Source of the DNA: Sipunculus nudus
Taxonomy: Eukaryota > Annelida > Sipuncula > Golfingiida > Sipunculidae
Length of the DNA: 64,000 nt
NCBI GenBank assembly: GCA_026874595.1
Contig: CM049306.1
Span: 38,086,019 to 38,150,018, forward strand
Reading direction: 5' to 3'
Shown: positions 16,201-31,200 of the stretch, one piece after another
Position numbering within the stretch: position 1 is the first letter of the stretch
Layout of the letters: each line of letters begins with the position of its first letter
The notes under the pieces: generated by a model
Seen by the model: only the letters and a program-made list of their open reading frames with translations
Told to the model about the DNA's origin: nothing
Databases searched by the model: none
Program-made: the position numbers and the translations under genes

Positions 16201-19200
16201 ATAATTGGTTCTTCAACTTAAAATTTGTTTGTTTTAATTCTTATTAATTTTTTGGCATATACTACCAGAATGCTTTCTGTGAGCTGTAAAATTAGACTGA
16301 ACACACCACAGTGTCAAAGTACGTTATGTAGATCTAGTTTCAAGGCTTGCTTGTATACAGTTTCACTCACAGAGAAACAAAAATGGCAGTGAAAAACAGA
16401 CTGACAGCTATACATGTATTAATCCTTTGCCTGCTAAACTGAGCTAATATCCATTGTGGTAAAATACTTTTTATTTTATAGGAAGTCAGAAATTTACTAC
16501 TACGTAACAATTAAACAAAGAATTGAATTTTAGATAAGGAATTGATAACTGGATTCCATTCTAAGGCCCCTCACAATTCACAGCCTACTCAAATGAGTTG
16601 AAGACTCTGACAACAAAACAGAAACAGTCAACATAAACTTAAAAGGTTTCACCAGCCTAACTAGTGAACAAGTCTCCTATGCTTTTTCATAATTACTTTA
16701 TAGATTTAAACTGAATCTTTTTAAGCATAAAACTATATCTATTAAAACTTGAACTTTATAAGTCGCTAAAAATAAACATTTATCCAATCATTTTAAAGTT
16801 ACCGGTGCAGCCCCCTATAAAGGATGACCATTTGTCTGAATATGGACAGACTTGGAAAAACCAATTTGCAGTCCAAATGTAACGTCATCAGTCCACACCT
16901 GAACATACAAAACTTTGGCAGGTGGATTTCTTAATATTTCAAGACTTGCAACAATTTTCCATTAACTACTTTTGCATCTGCAACCTTGATTTACTTCTTT
17001 TGAAGTCTGCCAGCAAATCAAATACAGCAAACAGTGGTGACACCATAGTATTATCACTATGAATACATCACAATTAAGTATGTAATATATGTAATATTAC
17101 GTTGATCACTGCTGGATAAGTGATCAGTGAGACCCTGCAGAGCGTGATATACTTCATCATCAATGGTATAATCATGAATATTAAAATTATTATTACAACG
17201 AATAAATAATGAATATTCATTATCCAGAACACTGATGGAAAAGAGGCTGGTACCCTGCCAAGCAGCCATTACATTCCCTCCATCTTCCCCCCCCCCCCCC
17301 CCCCACGGCTTCCTTACTCCCTACCAGTCAGATACAGGTACAGGGTTCTGGAGATAATGTGCATTGTATGTGTTCATTTGTCTGTCTGTGTTCTCAGTGT
17401 TTACTGCACACCTGTCTTATAGCAAGATGATGCCTTCCACTGTCTGTGTTTGCTTGTTTTTTTTTATAGATCAGGTACCACCACCTGTGTACTAAGAAAA
17501 CCACAAGGTGGGTATATCAGCTGATGCTAACCTGTGGTTTATATATATATATAAATTTTGCAGATGGCATTCAGGGATAAATAAGATGATTCAGCAAAAG
17601 GTGGTTTCACAATTTTCCCAAATAGCCTGATGAGCAGGTTGTACCAAGCTGAAAAGGTCACCAAAATCAGGTTCACATTCCATAACCAATGGCTCGTAAT
17701 GTTTTTTTTAACCTTCTTGTTTGACACATGCACGGCATAAAGTGAAGCCATTGAATGAGAGCCGTGAATATCAGCTTCTGAAAGAAGACCATGGCTGTGT
17801 GTGTGTGACACAGATTCAGGTCACCCTACTTGGGGCCAACAAAAAATGTTTACTATTTATATCTAGATTTCTTGAGGCTGTATTAAATGGTACACAATAA
17901 ACAGACAGGTATCCTAAACACCAACTGATCAAAGTTTATATTTCCATTACAAGAGACACAAACTATAAAGTCAAAATATAAATAAATAAATAAATATTAG
18001 TTTTTTTTAATCAAAATGATGCTATGAATAAAGATGCTTAACAAACATAACAATACTTAAACTAAAACTTTAATCTATAGAGAAAAAACATAAGTCATCA
18101 TAGCAATGATTAAAACTGGAACCTTAAAAAATTATTTAAGGTTATACTTCACTAATGTCGAAATAAACTATATTAAACAATACATGATGAGGAGGGTATT
18201 CAGCGATCAAATAAATCTTTATGTTACTTAGGTAAAACATCACATATTGCTTGAAAAACATTATATTAGCTATTTCTTAACAACCTAAGATTGTCATGAA
18301 AATTTATAAAACCATGATACTTCCTGAACTGTTTGAGTAATAAATTGAATATATATACATTTATTTTAATGATATTAACAGTGCTTATTATTACTTCCCA
18401 TTAAACATACGCTGACATGTCTGACTCTGAGGCATCACATTAATATGTATATGGCATCAGACCAGAGAGGAAAAAAGAGCCTGAGCCAAAAACCTATACA
18501 TGTATTCATAAACTGAGCCATGGCTGTCTGGGCTATACATAATACTGGGAGACTTGTAACCTCAGGGCAGCAAGTGGAACTGATGAACAACACAGAAAAT
18601 TACATACTGCATTGTAGTAACAGTTTATAATGAACCGTTCAAAATTAATGATGTCTGGGCATAGGGGAAGTGCAAACCATTTTCAACATCCTCAAGTCAT
18701 TTGATGCCTGATATATCATCATTTGGAAGAAACAAATACCATGGCAAATTATACTGATTTTACTAAATGAACTTAAAAATGTTTCTACAATCATTCATAA
18801 TTATGGGCATTTCAATCAGTCAAAATTAAACAAGGCCTACAGGCCTAATGCGAATCTGTTCATTGGGAAATACACCCGGTATAATACTTCAATGCTGGAC
18901 CATTACTTCCCATGTATATGAACAATGCAAGTACTAAACATTTTGAATAAGAAACAATTACACAAACATCACTGCTGAAATTCTGGCATGGGTGCACACA
19001 ACACAAAAATGATTGTAGCTGGTACCACCAGTCTTGTACACAACAAAGCTATCAGAGATATATACATATGCCCAATTTCAGACATATATTAAACCCCTCC
19101 TGAAAATAAGCACTCATGTGACCAACATTGGCATTAAATTTGGTGATGATAGCTCTGGCCGTTTCTGAGACTGTTATTTTAGTATGATTTTTTGACAGAT

Positions 19201-22200
19201 GACTAAGTTCAACTTCCTGTAACTCGGCCAAATGTCACCAAACTTAAACCATTCAAACAAATTTGAGAGAGATGGTATAAAAGATTATTTCTGTGAAATA
19301 TTGAACAATTTGGCTTTACCGTTTCTGAGGAGAAGATTTTTAAAGGTTTTTTACCTTTTTCTCTGTAAAATCTCAGAAAATACAGAGTTTTTCAGATGGC
19401 TAATTTTTTGTTGTCAATTGTCAATTCTTGTCAATATTAACCATAGATAACCTGAAATCTAAATATCTAGAGGCATGATATAATGGATGCTGATAAACAG
19501 GTGCCAGGCTAGATGTATCTGCTCCACACAGCTTACATATATGGTAAAATGACTCAATGCAATCTTTATAATTCAGCCTAAATTCATTCTTTGGAACAAT
19601 AAAAGACAATTATTATAAGAATTATTCAGGGGATTATTCTTTTAAAATATTAAACAAATTTGCCTCATTGGCCTCAGTCAAAAAACATTTTACAGGTTTA
19701 TAACTCATATGGGAAAATACAGCAAAATGGCTAAGTTAAACTTCTCATAACTCAGCCCAAAATCACTGAACCAAAACCATCTGAACAAACTTGAATTATC
19801 AACATCTAAAAATAATTAATGTGTAAGATATAAGAATTTGGCCCAGTGGTTTTTGAGAAGATCTTTGCAGCCACTTAGCTAAAATAGGATGTTATGGCAT
19901 ATGACTAAATTCAGCTTCCCATAACTCAGCCAAAAGTCACTGAACTGAGACCATTTGAACAAACTTCAGGAAGCACTACCCTAGGATCATTTTTGTGTGA
20001 TATTAAACAATTTGGCCATATGGTTTCACAGAAGACGTTTTTTTGTAGCAGTTGGTATGATACTGGCACTAATGACCCCCGTACAAAAAAGGCCTATGCA
20101 GGTGGCGCCACTATACCTCAATTTCAGATATGACTCATGTGACCAAAATTGGCATAAAATTTGGTGATGATAGCTCTAGCCGTTTCTGAGATTGTAAATT
20201 TACTATGCTTTTTTGGACAGATGACTAAGTTCAACTTCCTGTAACTCAGCCAAAAATCACCGAACTTAAACCATTCGAACAAATTTGAGAAAGATTGTTC
20301 CAGGAATCATTTCTGTGAAATATTGGACAATTTGGCTGAACAGTTTCGGAGATTTTTAAATCTTTTTTAGCTTTTTCCCAATAAAATCTAAGAAAATGCA
20401 GTTAGCCAAAAAATAAGCAAAATCCTATAGAGTGTTCTAGATGACTAATTTTTTGCATAAAATTTTGTGATGCTTACTCTTGCTGTTTTCAAGATAGTAT
20501 GGGTTAACGTACAGACGACAGACGCCGGACGACAGAAGACGGACACTGGACGACGCCACACCATTGCATAAGCTAACAGGTTCGCTAAAAATATCCTTTA
20601 AACTAGACATTTCTTGGCACCGCAGGTGCCAGAGTATCCCCAGACATAGTAGGCCCCCCCTTTAAGAACAGACCCCCAATTTTGGCAGCATAACTGACAC
20701 TTGGCATATTTATTGTTTCTTCCATCTAACAATCCACAATCTTGTTGAAGATGTTGGTCCTGTGACCTTGATTGTTTTAAAGATGTGTCCTGTGACCTTG
20801 ACCTTTGACCTCATGACCCCAAAATCAATTTGGGTCTTGCTATTCCAATTGGACATATGCAAGTCAAGTTTGAAATCTATACATCAATAAAGCAGGAATT
20901 ATCATCCAGAAACTAATTTTTTTTTACATGTGGCTCCTGTGACCTTCACCTTTGACCTTGTGACCTCAAAATTGATAGTGTTCTTCCTCTCTTGGCAGGA
21001 GAACTATATGTGCAAGATGAAAGATCTGAGATGAATTGTTTGGCTGAAAATGCATCCACATCTTTTTAAAGATGTGTCCTGTTACCTTGACCTTTGACCT
21101 CATGACCCCAAAATCAATTTTGGTCTTGCTTTTCCAATGGGACATATACAAGTCAAGTTTGAAAACCTTACATCAATAAAAGCAGGAATTATCATCTAGA
21201 AACTAATTTTTGGACAGATGGCTCCTGTGACCTTCACCTTTGACCTCAAAATTGATAAGGGTTTTTCACTCTTGGCAGGTGAATTATATGTGCAAGATGA
21301 AAGATCTGAGATGAATTGTTTGGCTGAAAATGCATCCACAATCTTTATAAAGAGGTTTCCTGTGACCTTGACCTTTGACCTCATGACCCCATAATCAATT
21401 CAGGTCTTGCTTTTCCAATGGGTCAAATACAAGTCAAGTTTGAAATCCATACATCAATAAAAGAAGGAATTATCATCCAGAAACTAATTTTTGGACAGAT
21501 GGCTCCTGTGACCTTCACCTTTGACCTTGTGACCTCAAAATTGATAGGGTTCTTCCTCTATTGACAGGTGAACTATATGTGCAAGATGAAAGATCTGAGA
21601 TGAAATGTTTGGCTGAAAATGCATCCACATCTTTTTAAAGATGTGTCCTGTGACCTTGACCTTTGACCTCATGACCCCAATATCAATTCAGGTCTTGCTT
21701 TTCCAACTGGACATATACAAGTCAAGTTTGAAATCCATACATCAATAAAAGCAGGAATTATCATCCAGAAACTAATTTTTGGACAGATGGCTCCTGTGAC
21801 CTTCACCTTTGACCTTGTGACCTCAAAATTGATAGGGGTCTTCCACTCTTGGCAGGTGAACTATATGTGCAAGATGAAAGATCTCAGATGAATTTTTTGG
21901 CTGAAATTGCATCCACAACCTTTTTAAAAAGGTTTCCTGTGACTTTGACCTTTGACCTCATGACCCCAAAATCAATTCGATCTTGCTTTTCCAATGGGTC
22001 AAATACAAGTCAAGTTTGAAATCCATACATCAATAAAAGAAGGAATTATTATCCAGAAACTAATTTTTGGACAGATAGCTCCTGTGGCCTTGACCTTTGA
22101 CCTTGTGACCCCAAAATTTATATGGATTATCCACTATTGGCAAGTGAGCTATATATTCAAGAGGGAAGACCTGGGATGAAAGTTTGGCTTAAAATGCATC

Positions 22201-25200
22201 CACATCTTTTTAAAGACGTGTCCTGTGACCTTGACCTTTGACCTCATGACCCCAAAATCAATTCAGGTCTTGCTTTTCCAATGGGTCAAATACAAGTCAA
22301 GTTTGAAATCCATACATCAATAAAAGAAGGAATTATCATCCAGAAACTAATTTTTGGACAGATGGCTCCTGTGGCCTTGACCTTTGACCTTGTGACCCCA
22401 AAATTTATATGGATCATCCACTATTGGCACGTGAGCTATATATTTAAGATGGAAGACCTGGGATGAAAGTTTGGCTTAAAATGCATCCACAGTATATTTT
22501 AAAATGCCAGTCCAGTGACCTTGACCTTTGACCTCATGACCCTAGAACCTATAGGGTTCTTACTTTAGTGGTGGGCCATACATATGTCATGTTTGAAATT
22601 CATATGGCTATCAACACTGGAGATATCATAAGAGGTGTGTGATTTTCACCATATATGGCAATATTCAAGGTCAAGGCCACTATCATAGGAAAGGTCATGA
22701 CCCCAATTTAAATAAACATCATCCCATAACCCATACCTATGTATATGCATAATATAAAAGAAATCTGTCCATTAGTTTTTGACTTATAATGCTCACAGTA
22801 CTGTAAGGTGGCAATTTTGGGGGTATTAAACGGCATGAAAACAAGTAAAGAATAATAGGTGGCGCCACCAGTTTCTGGAACATGACAACCCTATCCATGA
22901 TCTTCCATCAACTTGATTTTGGGATAAATCCATGCAAGATTTCTTGAGATATTAAAGAATTTGTGTGATTTTCCCCAAAATTGGACCTATTCAAGGTCAA
23001 GGACACTCTCCTAGTAAAGGTCATGACCTCATTTTAAATAGGCGTCGTCCTCTTACCCATATCTATACATATACCAAGTTTGGTAAAGTTCCGTGAAATA
23101 TTTTTTGGGTTATCGTGCCAACAAGATTTATATGCGGCGGCAGCGGCGGGACCGGTATGAAAACATAGTATCCCCCGACTTTGTCTGGGGATACAATTAT
23201 GCACAAATATATAAATTATTAATATTACTTTCACTTATTGTGTATTTAAGTCTTGCCTGTTATTTTCACTGTTGTAAGTTTCTTGAACTTTAATTATACA
23301 ACATGATTATACCCTTGGCCTTTTTTAAATACAGGTGAGCTAACTATGTCACTTATTTAGTTACAAGATACCTTTGCACACAGTTTAACATGGTCTCATT
23401 CATCAGACTAACATAATTACCAGCAGGCCTTGGACTAGTACACTGTATATATATACCCTTTTTGCAACATGTGCAGGCTACTGTACCTTGCCCTAGGGAA
23501 ACCATAAACCACCCTTAATACAGATGAATGCCCCAGACATGTTTATAAATATATGTGACCTGCATATTTACCACCAGTCTTCTGAGGCATCAGAATTGCT
23601 ATCGGTCAAGCCAATGTATTAAACTAATGTCTCATACTATGAATTTTATAAATAAATGAATTTTCAGGTGCAGATTCAAGATCAACCACTGCCTATCCCC
23701 TTCCATTCAACCACTGCACCCCCAACCCCCCCCCCCCCCCTTCCCTAACAACTTATAAATCCAAACATACTGTGGTTGTCTTTATGTTTGTGATATAAAC
23801 CTTCGTGAATAAAAGGTCCCATCATCAAAGGCAAAGTTAATAAGTAAAAGGTTAACATTATGAATTAAAATAGATTGTGAATGTTCAAAGACTGATATTT
23901 TAAATTATATTAAATCTTTCCAATTGCCATTAACGGACAAAGTTTTAAAGATTTAATTAGATTTAATGCACATATTGTTTGATTTAATTAATTCACATGA
24001 TAATGTGTATATGGTAGGTCTTTTGCATTGTAAGATCATGAAAATGGAACCCTCACATAACAATGAAAAGGTGAAAATCGAAACATTTTAAGCCCCACAA
24101 ATATGAAGCCAACCACAGTATATGAAGGGCTACCAACAATGAATCTTCTGAGGTATCAGAAAATTCATTGATCAAGTTTCTGAATTAAATCAATGTCTGA
24201 CACTTTTCAGTCATTAATGAATTTCCATGCACAAAAGTTAGGCCACTTACCCTAAAACACTTTACAAAATACAAATGTACCAGCTGGTGTACAGTTTCTT
24301 CTTTAAATGACTTTGGCAAAGGAGATGACCTCATATATCCAAAATTATTTATTAGTCCCTGTGTGAAAGAGCCATGTCGCCAGTGTACATTTGGGAACCA
24401 TGCACTTGTTCATGGACAAACTACGATGGTATATATCATGTGTTATCTAGAATGGTACTCAGAACCAAAAGACAATCTCACTGGATCAACATTCCCATTG
24501 GATGCCCCTGTTTATCAGCCTCCCTCTGTATGTAGGTTAGACTTAATAGTTATTCATGATTTTAGGCCTGCATTAATATTTGGGTCAAAATGTTTTGATG
24601 GTGGATACTCCCTCTTTCTTCTTCCTGGGTTTGTACTAAACCTCAAATATGGCTGATTTTCAAAAACTTGCTTTTGGGCACAATATTAGTCAAAGATCAG
24701 AGATTAGCATCTGATATTTATATTTGAATTTGACCATATTTTTAAGGTCGTACACTCCATGCTCATCATTCTTGCCTAGTTATGTGCGTGCGTGTGTGTG
24801 TGTGTGGGGGGGGGAGAGATTTACCTCCTCCAGTGCTGGGTGTTTACCCACCTTACACTCATTTTTGAGTTACCCCTTTACTGCCTAACCATTCAGATTA
24901 TGAATCATAATCATAATATGATATATCTTGTACACACAAATAGACATATATATATATGTACAACATTCCATTGCATAAAGACAGTACTATCAAAAGATGC
25001 ACTTATTGTAAGACTGGAACATAACAGGATTTCAAAGTCTATTTGGGGGCTTTTGAGTTAATATTTTATGTCACAGACTCACTCTGATATCAAAAATTAA
25101 TACAACTTTTTTCTCATTAATCATCACACCTGTAATCCCTAACAAGTGACAATTACAACCAATGCATATATCCAAGGCCCTACAAGACCCTACAAGGTAA

Positions 25201-28200
25201 AGCATCTACTTGGTATACACCTACCTTAGTATAAGAATTTTTGTGCAATGGGATTTAATGTTAGCTTACTCTGTGTACATATAGATGAACTGTAGGTAAT
25301 TTCTATTAATATTAGTTCTCATAATGCAGGCCTCTGTGATAAAAGGTATGAGTTTGTTTATCTACAAGCTTTTTGTAAACACACCAATGTTGACAAACAA
25401 AACAGCTGTGTAAACTGAGGTGGTCGGTTGCCTATCTGTTGAAGTTTAAAGGTCACTAGTTGCAAAACACCTTATTGCAAAACTGATTCGTCTGTCTTGA
25501 CACCAGATGTCCTTGAATGCGTTTGGATCATTTTGGCAACCCCCCCCCCCCACACCAGTTATAAACACATGGATAGAATTTAAACAATACTAACAACCTG
25601 TGTGTGGTGGGATTTGCAATCTACCACTGCCTGTCCCACATAAAACTCCTCTTATGGAAAGTCAGTTTTATATTAGTAAGTCTGTGGATCTTTATATACC
25701 CTTTTCTAATTATACCATAGCAGGTGCTGAGCTTAACATTAAATCCCTTTGCTGATAAGCAGACAGGATAATTTTCTTTACAATCTGCTTTCAATACATG
25801 GAAGCAAATAGTCCTTAATTAATGGTTATAGCAATTTTTTTTATGAATACCACTCACATAAGAACAAAACATTTGTTTGGTGAAAACAAGTGGTTATACT
25901 TATAAACACAATTTATTTTAAGTGTTTAAAAGTTGTGTTACATTAATCTATATATATGAGTGATATCATGTTTGCTGTCCCATGTTTTCCACATGAAAAA
26001 TCTTACTTTCCTTAATTTCAAACTATAAAACATGTTTATATATTCATGTTGTGAGAAGCCAAAAGAGTGCCACAATAACAATATCTTTTAAATATTATTA
26101 CTTTGGCTGCATGGAGGAATAGTCTATTGAATTTTATGGACGTCAGCAATGAGCAATGTATATATGTCACAGACCAAATAAAAATCTATTCCATTTAAAA
26201 ACTGAAATAGACATGATTAAAAAGTTTGCGATTAGGATTCAGATTTTGATCTGGTTTATGACATTATGTACAAATTTAAGTAAGAGTGAAGTTCACACCC
26301 TTTATGAAAACAAAATAAATTTTATACAGTAAAATGCCTGAACAAGAATACTTACCAACGAGAACATTATCTGCAATGGCCTCAAAAGATCCAACTTTTT
26401 TTACCCAACTGTCAAACAGATCTTCGAATTCAACATTGGAACGATCCCATATTAACTCCAAACGAGTTATATTGTCTGGTAGCACCCGAGCTTGAAATTC
26501 CAGTATGATTTTATTCACTACTCCGAAGGCCACACGGTTTATTGCATCCATCTTAAAGTCTGGAAGGGGTGGGTTGAACAGTCTTCCTGCGCATTTCTTG
26601 AGGTACCCAAGAGAAACTGTCACTAAAACGTGGTTTGCATAGAATTTCTTGCCATTCTGACATTCGACACACACTTCGTATAAACCGTCATCATGATTGT
26701 AATTCTTGTCCCAAGAAATCTGGGTCACCACATGATCTAAGAGGATTTTATCCTTGGAAAAACTGCTTTTCAGCACATCAAGTACAGATTCAAAACCGGG
26801 TGCTATGACGTAATGCACACCAGGAAGCTCCTCAAAGCTACCGAATTGTCCCAGGGAAATATCATCCATGCTATGGCAACCAGAAATCACCGCCTCCCCC
26901 ATCAGGCGGTTCTCAAGAATATTTTCTCGTAATTTGCGTTCTTTGCCTTCATACCTGGCAAGTTTGTGGCAGAATCCGCTCTTGATAAAATTGCCGACAG
27001 AATCCTCCTCCTCTGGGGTAGGAAGACCCATCTGATAAAAGTCCTCACATTGTTGCATCAACATGCCATAAGTCCAATCTATTTCTTCTACAATTCGCGT
27101 GTTTACTGGATTACCATGCTCTGTTAGGAACATAGCTTTTTGCCCCAGTTTGCGACTGTGGCTTTGTGGAGGTAGCAAATTGTTCTTTTTTGCAATTGTG
27201 AAAATTGGATTTTTGTCAATGCCATGAATCCAGTTGGCTCCAAGTTCACCTTTATTGCCATCTGAAAATAAAAGTTGATAAATGATTTTTAATTAAATGA
27301 ATTGCTAACAATAAATAAGAATTCCTTATAGTAAGTCAATATCAAGACTGCTAGTCTTTATTTCCTGTAGACAAATCAAAATCATGTCAACAAAATATGA
27401 GTACACCAAAGACAAACTCTGTACATACACTTTTTATTATGTTCACATCTGGAACAGTGATATATACTATGGAACAGTGATATATACTATGGAACAGTGC
27501 ATAAAAGTGCATAAAGTAATACTTTATGCTATGATACAAAAGAAACCATTTTGATCTTATAATTTAATAGGAAGTTTTAATATTTTAAAAGAAATTATGT
27601 ATTTCTCTTATCGGTATGTGTTTTTTTTTACAAATTCTTACAATTTCTGTTGAAGTAAACAATAATTTTCAAAGGGTATAACCCCCAAAATAGTTCAACT
27701 ATAATCAAAACAACATACAGCATTGAAATCAGGACAAAATTTCATCAGGCTAACTGTAGATCAAAATCTACACCTGAATATAATAGGATATCCAATAAGG
27801 CATACAGTGACCTTGTAATTTTCATCCCTGACCCACAATGGACCATATATATTCCAATCAATACAAACTCAACTGAACACCAAAGCATTTATGATTTATC
27901 CAGGGTACATAAAACTTGGCTATGTCAAGGCTTAACCTCAAATATGGAAGGGGAGCTCCAAGGTCAGTCACAGATAAAGGTCAGCAGGACCCAGACAGAC
28001 TAGGCAGACACTCCTGAATAGACCTTGGACCTGTTGTATTATAAATACAGTGCTGGTTCCCATACTATGCTACCTGTGTGGTATCTTTTGAATCCTGGGA
28101 GTGCCTGTACTACAGGCACCATATGTTGTGTAACTAGCTATTTCACTGTACTTAGCTTAAATGCCCTCAATTTCAGGTCCTCACAGGTACATATAGGTCA

Positions 28201-31200
28201 TCAATGAGGACATATCACAGACAATCTATTAAACCATGCAGGACCTGGTGTGGACTGAGGGCAAGGCTCTATATATTCATGATCAGGGGGGATACAAGGA
28301 TGTATGATGCTGACATCAATGGATTTAATTATACAATGATTCATCATATTATTGTTTTCTTGGCTGCATTCATATATATCCTCTGCATGAAATGGAAGTC
28401 TCCACATATACACACAAAAAAACATGTTTAAACATGTTAAATTATTTTCTATGTTTTTTATCATATATATACAGTGAAAACTTGCCTAATGAATTCCCTG
28501 CTATCACGACCAACCCATTAGTAGTAGGATGACCAATTTTTTGTTCCCAGCTTAAATAAATTATCATATGAACCTCCTGCTAAGACATATACTTTTCTGG
28601 TTCCGCAGGTTCTTATTAGCAAGGTATCACTGTATACAAATTTATCCTGTTGGAACGAAAATATTAAGAAATGTAATTTTTTTCAGAATACTTATGTGGT
28701 TATTATGTACATATTTTTACTGAATAACAGTTCATTGCCAGTTCAAACTTGTGTTTGCCTGAAAAACAATAACAGTTTCATTATTTAGCAAAAATGTTTT
28801 AAAAGAAACATTTCAACTGGTAGTTTCACGAGTAATTTTCATTCACCAGAGCTATAATCACAATGAAATACAGCAAACATTTCACTATAGCTATCAAATC
28901 ATTTCATATCAGGTCACTAAGATAAACTTAATATGGAAGCACTATATGAAAACCTTTACTTTCAATACTAATTGACTAAATTTTGTAGTATTCAGCTCCT
29001 TAGAGTTCACGCGGGTTGTCCCAGTTTGCATATGACAGCACTGCCACCTGTTGGATCTAATGGATAATTACTCCATTTATGTAACAGGCTTCAAGCCCTG
29101 GGGTTATGTTCATGAGAATCAGAGATCCTTTTCAAGCCCAAGTACATTAAGGTGCCTTACTGCCCAGTGCATAAACTGGAGCATTACTCCCAGCTGCTAT
29201 GACGCACATCTCAGCTAGGCGCATATGTAAACAGTGCAAACAGAGGGCCCCAGTAGCAGCCAGCAACGCAGTAAAATATTGACCTATTCCTACATGTGTA
29301 AACATATTTATACAAATTAAGGATGTTAACAATATATATTTTCTACATACAAACAATTTTTGAGTTACTTAACATTGTACATTGCTTTGATTGTTACAAC
29401 TTTGTTGTCATTAAAAGTTACTGGAATATTTCAAATTTAAACCTCTAACAGTACTACTTTACTTGAAAACATCATAGTTACCATCAAGCCATATTCTATT
29501 TTAGGTAGAAACATTCTGAAAATTCACCATTAATACTATTCAATACAAATACTAATAATGTTAAAGTGTAATTAATCTAAATGCAAGGTTAACCATTTTC
29601 AATATAAAAATTACTGTCAGCTTTCCAATATAAGATACCTGGGATGCGAATATCCATAAAGTTTTTACAAATGTAATCCTTGACCTATTATTTCAATAAA
29701 CGATGTTTAAAATCCCTGAGAGATTGTAAGTGCACATGTATGTATATTAATCTTTGGAAGAGATAGGACCAGAACACACTTAACAGTCAAGCACATGATA
29801 ACATAACAATTAAATAACCTGTAACTCCAGTACAAACTATACAACAGGCCATAATTCAATGCATATAAATGTCTCAAGGGCAGATGTGATCGACTGATCG
29901 CTATACCCTTGACAAGAAGAATGGACCTGTCTGAGATATAAACAGAGCTAGCATCTGAACAACAGCAGTAAAATAACTGTTCAAATGTCACTTACTATAA
30001 TTTACTGTGTATAACTAGATGCACCTGAAAGAAAGTCTGGTAAAAAATTTACTTAAATAAAAAAATCATGATTTTTTTACTTTTTTATTTGCATACTTTT
30101 ATTGATTTAAATCAACTAATGATAAATTAATCATTTCCTCTATTTTTATCAGCTAAATATGATTTTTTTAAATACAGATTCTTATTACAGTATTTAAAGT
30201 TATTTTAGAGAGTATTATGCTGTATAAAAGGAACTAAATAGAAAGTTTTTCTGATTTACAAGTGACCATTGGCAAACCTGGTTTCAAACAGGTAATTTCA
30301 GACTGATCAAATGCTACAACCCTATTATAATATGCCTTAATACTTGCATTTTGTGGCCCATTACCAGACAATTCAATATAATTTACAACATTTTAATACC
30401 TTTGCTAAGCTTTTATATATGGAAGCTGCATACTTGTAACAGTTAACCCAGACTTCCCCCCCCCCCCCCCCCCCCCCATCTGTTCTCAAGTATCATGAAG
30501 GGACACCTGCAATGTAGGGACTCTTCAGCCATATTCAACAGGTGTCCCCTCACGACAGGTTCTTTTGTATTTCAATGACAGACATTAGAAACATTAGAGT
30601 TCAATAGGGGTGACAATTACACTAGACCAATTTTATATGTTAATACACATGTATGACCCGGCAATCATTAACACCATGGCAACACAGTCAAACATGTGCC
30701 CCCTGCACAGCCTGTTAACTACCTGCATAGAATGTGAGTGCATTCTGCAGAAAAACAGAGCTATTTATACCGATCACACAAAAGAGTTATAATCATGTGT
30801 ATGGCCTCTTTCCATTCCAGCTTGGCAAGTGCCAAGTTTTTTTAACCAAAACTAAGTCTGCATGTAACAAATGTGGGTTTTGTTTACACATACAAATATA
30901 TGAAATATATACATATATACATATATATAATCTAGGTTGGAATCCACTGAGTGCTGGAAGTCACTACTTGATTCTAGTATGAAAAAGGGTACTTATTTTA
31001 TAAACTGTAAAAGACATGTTAATTAAGCTCTGAAATTCTATTAAACTAAGCTTATTACTCTGGTGGAGCATTCAAATACAAATATTACAGACTCACATAT
31101 CTCACCAACTGTTTACCAAGAAAAATAAGCCTGCATTTTTAAATGTTACAATAATTTAAAGCAATACTAGAAGCATACAGGTTAACCAAGAATGCAATCG

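Larger units (their letters stand above)
11294..26355 (-). other. Intron 2 of polyamine oxidase (15 kb, mostly mobile DNA)
   Basis: Bounded by a good donor (26355) and acceptor (11294). It contains alpha elements at 13471-15082 and 20601-23197, a beta element at 18829-20586, a hAT-type MITE at 15087-15332 and a local duplication at 15556-15968. The remaining stretches (11294-13470, 15969-18828, 23198-26275) are AT-rich with poly-C runs at 11699, 17287, 23726 and 25540. I see no exon in them. Confidence 0.75.

Noticed and set aside
21994-22466. Two nearly identical 61-aa ORFs ([13 protein letters not shown]...)
   Set aside because: They fall in homologous positions of the 287-bp satellite; the frame is broken in the other units, so they are not genes.
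26276-26355. C-terminal tail of the 300-aa minus ORF (KYSCSG... onward)
   Set aside because: Lies past the GTAAGT donor; the joined exon 3 gives the conserved family sequence, so this part is intron.
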